A DNA stretch of 64,000 nucleotides from Erysipelotrichaceae bacterium. Lineage in GTDB: Bacteria > Bacillota_I > Bacilli_A > Erysipelotrichales > Erysipelotrichaceae. The DNA lies in assembly GCA_017432005.1 (NCBI GenBank), contig JAFRKA010000016.1:81380-145379 (forward strand). Reading direction: 5' to 3'. This document shows, one piece after another, positions 61,054 to 64,000 of this stretch (the stretch's first letter is position 1; every line of letters starts with the position of its first letter). The notes under the pieces are model-generated. The model saw nothing but the letters and a program-made list of their open reading frames with translations, did no database searches and was not told the origin of the DNA. A program made the position numbers and the translations under genes.

Positions 61054-61389
61054 ATGAAGAACAAATATGCGAGCTGCGGTCTGAACTACGATCTCATCAG
61101 AGAGAAGTATCCGGACGTGAATGAATATGAGGAAACGGTCAATGCCTATCTGGCTGACGAGTTTTTTGAAGAACTGGATATGATGCTGGAATATGAAGAC
61201 TACGCCATGGCCAAGGATGCCGTAAAAGGTCTTTATGTCCTGGCCGGTGAGCTGTGTCTGTTCCCGCTCTATGAGGATCTGCTGGAACTCTTTGAGGATC
61301 TGGAATATGAGACCTACGGCGAAACACGTCAGCACTACGAGGAAATGATCGATACTTATGAAAAGATCAGGAGCGTCTTCAATGCGTGA
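61054..61389 (+). CDS. Hypothetical acidic protein preceding mnmG (111 aa)
   Basis: Not recognised. Very acidic and rich in Tyr and Leu: KYPDVNEYEETVNAYL, FFEELDMMLEYEDYAMA, then LYEDLLELFEDLEYETYG, all likely helical. I chose ATG 61054 because it lies directly after a -10 box; the longer frame from 60910 runs through the peptidase gene's start. Its last eight bases overlap mnmG, so it is translated together with that gene. Confidence 0.65.
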   Translation: MKNKYASCGLNYDLIREKYPDVNEYEETVNAYLADEFFEELDMMLEYEDYAMAKDAVKGLYVLAGELCLFPLYEDLLELFEDLEYETYGETRQHYEEMIDTYEKIRSVFNA

Positions 61390-63238
61390 CTGTATCGTCG
61401 TCGGTGCCGGTCATGCGGGCGTGGAAGCAGCGATGTCGCTGGCTCATGCGGGCAAGGATACCGTTCTGGTCACGATCAAGCTCAACCATATCGCCAAGAT
61501 GCCCTGCAATCCTTCGATCGGCGGTCCGGCCAAAGGTGTCGTTGTCCGAGAGATCGATGCGCTGGGCGGAGTCATGCCGAAGGTGGCAGACAGGACGGCT
61601 CTGCAGTTCAAGATGCTAAACACGACCAAGGGTCCCGGTGTCTGGAACATGCGGGTGCAGTCCGATAAGCTGAGATATTCGAAGATGATGAGAGATCTGT
61701 GTCTTAACACGGAGAATCTCACGGTCATAGAAGATATCGTTGAAGAAGTCATCTGTGAGGATGGCGCTTTTAAAGCGGTCAGACTGAACAAGAACGGTGT
61801 GATTGAAGCCCGGGCCTGTATCTTGACGACCGGTACTTATATGGATTCCACGGTCATGATCTCAGCTGATACGCGAAGTGAAGGACCGGACGGTGACAAA
61901 ACGACGAAGAATCTGTCCGAATCACTCAGAAAGCTCGGCATCAAGCTGTTCAGACTCAAGACCGGTACGCCGCAGAGAGTCCTGACTACTTCGATCGATT
62001 TTTCCAGAACGAAATACGAACCGGGTGCCGATCACTTCCTGCATTTCTCGGAAGAGACGAAACAGGAAGATGTCAGACCGATCGATGAACAGATACCGTG
62101 TTATCTGACTTATACGACGCCGAAAACTCTGGAGATCATCAGAGCCAATCTGGATCGTTCTTCGATGTATTCAGGAGTGGTCAAGGGCGTCGGTCCGCGT
62201 TACTGTCCTTCCATTGAAGACAAGGTCGTGCGTTTTGCGGACAAGGAGAGACATCAGCTCTTCCTGGAACCGGAATCACTGTCACTGGATACGACTTATA
62301 TCCAGGGTTTTTCCACCTCCATGCCCAGGGAAGTACAGGAAGAGATGGTCCATTCCCTGATCGGACTGGAGAATGCCAAGATCATCAAATACGCCTATGC
62401 GATCGAATACGATGCTGTTGATCCTCTGCAAGTCAAGGCGAACCTGGAACTCAAGGATATCGCAAATCTTTTCATCAGCGGTCAGATCCTGGGTACTTCA
62501 GGATATGAAGAGGCAGCCGGACTGGGTATCATGGCCGGCATCAATGTGAGAAGGAAACTGGACGGGGAAGAGCCTTTCATCCTGAAGAGGGATGAAGCCT
62601 ATATCGGGGTCATGATCGATGATCTGGTGACCAAAGGTACGAATGAACCTTACCGTCTTCTCACTTCAAGAGCTGAATTCCGCCTGCTGCTCAGACATGA
62701 CAATGCCGATCAGCGTCTGCTGAAATACGGATATGAGAATAAACTGATCTCGGAAGAAAGATATCAGCGTTTTCTGAAGAAGATGCAGGATATCGAAGAG
62801 CTTAAACAGACCCTGAAAGAGGGAAAGGTCGAACGCAGTTCCGGTATCAATGAATATCTGAAACAACTGGGTTTTGAAAATGAAGACGGATCACACAATG
62901 CCTATGAGCTGCTCAGAAGACCGGGTGTGGAACTGGATAAGGTCCTGTCTTACATGGGTATCGAATGTGACCAGCAGATCGCACGACAGGCTGAGATCGA
63001 GATCAAGTATGAAGGCTATATCGCCAAGGCCCGCAAGGAAGCAGACCGCATGGCAAAGATGGATAATATCAGATTACCGGAGGATATCGATTATCTTCAC
63101 GTCGACAACCTGGCACTGGAAGCCAGAGCGAAACTGGACAAGATCAGACCGGCATCTCTCGGACAGGCTTCACGCATCTCCGGCATCAATCCGAGCGATA
63201 TCCAGGTCCTGGCTATCTATCTTAAACATTGTCATTAA
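61382..63238 (+). CDS. mnmG: tRNA uridine 5-carboxymethylaminomethyl modification enzyme MnmG
   Basis: Together with MnmE, it makes the cmnm5 modification at the tRNA wobble uridine, using FAD. The N-terminal FAD loop VVGAGHAGVEAA, then CNPSIGGPAKG, REIDALGG, LKTGTPQRV and SGQILGTSGYEEAAGLGIMAG are all present. CAGGAG lies eight bases before ATG 61382. Length (618) is normal. Unlike the common mnmE-mnmG-rsmG order, it is preceded by an unknown small gene and followed by an AIM24 gene. Confidence 0.96.
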   Translation: MRDCIVVGAGHAGVEAAMSLAHAGKDTVLVTIKLNHIAKMPCNPSIGGPAKGVVVREIDALGGVMPKVADRTALQFKMLNTTKGPGVWNMRVQSDKLRYSKMMRDLCLNTENLTVIEDIVEEVICEDGAFKAVRLNKNGVIEARACILTTGTYMDSTVMISADTRSEGPDGDKTTKNLSESLRKLGIKLFRLKTGTPQRVLTTSIDFSRTKYEPGADHFLHFSEETKQEDVRPIDEQIPCYLTYTTPKTLEIIRANLDRSSMYSGVVKGVGPRYCPSIEDKVVRFADKERHQLFLEPESLSLDTTYIQGFSTSMPREVQEEMVHSLIGLENAKIIKYAYAIEYDAVDPLQVKANLELKDIANLFISGQILGTSGYEEAAGLGIMAGINVRRKLDGEEPFILKRDEAYIGVMIDDLVTKGTNEPYRLLTSRAEFRLLLRHDNADQRLLKYGYENKLISEERYQRFLKKMQDIEELKQTLKEGKVERSSGINEYLKQLGFENEDGSHNAYELLRRPGVELDKVLSYMGIECDQQIARQAEIEIKYEGYIAKARKEADRMAKMDNIRLPEDIDYLHVDNLALEARAKLDKIRPASLGQASRISGINPSDIQVLAIYLKHCH

Positions 63239-63269
63239 TCCTGTTATAATTTAATAAAGGAGATCAAAA

Positions 63270-64000
63270 ATGAAATATGAAATTATCGGCGGCTCTTTTC
63301 CGGCTGTAAATGTCTTTCTTGACAGCGGGGAGAAAGTCTTTACTCAATCCGGTGCGATGGCCTGGGAAGATTCAACCATCAATATGAAAACGAATGCTGA
63401 AGGCGGTTTACTGAAGTCTATCGGCAGGATGTTCTCAGGTGCTTCTCTGATGTTCGTCACACACACTGCAACCCAGGACGGCTCAAAGATCACGTTCTCA
63501 TCTTCCTTCCCGGGAACGATCAAGGAATTCACTATCGATCCAGAACATGAGTATTTCGCTCAGAAATCAGCTTTCCTTGTAGCAGATGAGGGCGTTCAGG
63601 TCGATGCCACGGTAAACAAGAACTTCTGGGCCGGCTTACTCGGTGGCGAAGGATTCATCCTGCAGAAATTCACGGGTCAGGGTACTTTACTGGCTGAGAT
63701 CGACGGATCACTGGTTGAACTAGATCTGGCTGAAGGCGAACAGATCAAAGTTGAGACCGGTCATGTAGCTTTGTTTGAATCGACTATTACTTATGATGTC
63801 GAATCAGTATCCGGTTTCAAGAATATCCTCTTCGGCGGACAGGGTCTGTTCCTGACGACTCTGACCGGTCCGGGCAAGGTATATCTGCAGACCATTACTG
63901 CTCATGATATGGCTATGAAGCTCGTGCCTTATCTGCCGACATCATCAGCAAGCGTAAGTACAGGCGGAACTTCTACCGCATCAACGAGCTCAGGTTCTTA
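63270..64000 (+). CDS. AIM24 family protein (3' end outside window)
   Basis: Open frame to the last base. The blocks VFTQSGAMAWEDSTI, GGLLKSIGRMFSGASLMFV, SSSFPGTIKEF and GFKNILFGGQGLFLTTLTGPG match the AIM24/TIGR00266 family of beta-sandwich proteins of unclear function. A Ser/Thr-rich tail begins at the window edge. An extended -10 box TGTTATAAT (63242-63250) lies close upstream, and AAAGGAG serves as SD, leaving a leader of about 13 bases. Confidence 0.9.
   Translation, partial: MKYEIIGGSFPAVNVFLDSGEKVFTQSGAMAWEDSTINMKTNAEGGLLKSIGRMFSGASLMFVTHTATQDGSKITFSSSFPGTIKEFTIDPEHEYFAQKSAFLVADEGVQVDATVNKNFWAGLLGGEGFILQKFTGQGTLLAEIDGSLVELDLAEGEQIKVETGHVALFESTITYDVESVSGFKNILFGGQGLFLTTLTGPGKVYLQTITAHDMAMKLVPYLPTSSASVSTGGTSTASTSSGS

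Noticed and set aside
1..64000. CRISPR arrays, insertion sequences, phage genes or rRNA
   Set aside because: None seen: no regularly spaced repeats, transposase, integrase or capsid motifs, and no rRNA core sequences.

Overview
The window is one 64 kb stretch of a Bacillota (Firmicutes) chromosome with moderate GC. The signs are AGGAGG-type ribosome binding sites, TTGACA/TATAAT promoters, many intrinsic terminators, lipoproteins instead of periplasmic proteins, a FloT-type flotillin, a celB-type PTS and CcpA-like control. Overall gene content would fit an Erysipelotrichaceae-like gut or oral anaerobe, but no marker here proves the family. Genes are densely packed in short operons. No prophage, insertion sequence, CRISPR array or rRNA is visible.

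Layout. 0-5 kb: the 3' part of rho, a cytoplasmic 5'-nucleotidase-like phosphoesterase, an iron-sulfur aldo/keto reductase and a tyrosine phosphatase. 5.3-9.9 kb: a phosphonate-type ABC importer (phnD, phnC, two phnE) ending in an unidentified P-loop protein. 10-14.6 kb: an EamA half-transporter, a VanZ-VOC fusion and a tightly coupled flavoprotein/kinase-like/acetyltransferase operon. 14.6-16 kb: an AT-rich orphan HipA-like kinase with its own repeat-bearing promoter. 16-22 kb: a lysoplasmalogenase-like protein, a flotillin behind a yybP-ykoY manganese riboswitch, PlsC, and two neighbouring minus-strand genes broken by in-frame stops (a small double-glycine-leader-like gene and an EAL-domain gene). 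22-28 kb: a lipoprotein nucleotidase and a MarR-regulated heterodimer-type ABC exporter. 28-34 kb: small unknown proteins and a TetR-controlled operon (CPBP protease, Ntn hydrolase, GNAT, DUF998, DUF3795). 34-38 kb: an attenuator-like leader before a zinc-ribbon protein and rarA, then two divergent tRNA genes. 38-41 kb: a cysteine-rich KTR cassette flanked by 21-bp repeats, and a lactose/cellobiose PTS. 41-48 kb: lipid kinase, second YhhN, two YitT proteins, MscL, a diguanylate cyclase. 49-56 kb: a CRE-bearing sugar operon (ABC importer, cytoplasmic GH3 enzyme, ROK regulator, beta-phosphoglucomutase). 56-64 kb: acetamidase-like protein, anchored NagZ-type GH3, S9 peptidase, mnmG and an AIM24 protein cut by the window end.

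Two themes run through the window. First, many operon-leading genes have no Shine-Dalgarno sequence and a -10 box ending only 6-7 bases before the start codon, which predicts leaderless mRNAs alongside ordinary SD-led ones. Second, regulation is unusually readable: a Mn2+ riboswitch on flotillin, paired palindromic operators at the marR and tetR genes, a possible SD-sequestering antiterminator, and a CRE inside the sugar operon promoter. The GH3 plus beta-phosphoglucomutase pairing suggests that the sugar operon may cleave imported disaccharides with phosphate instead of water.
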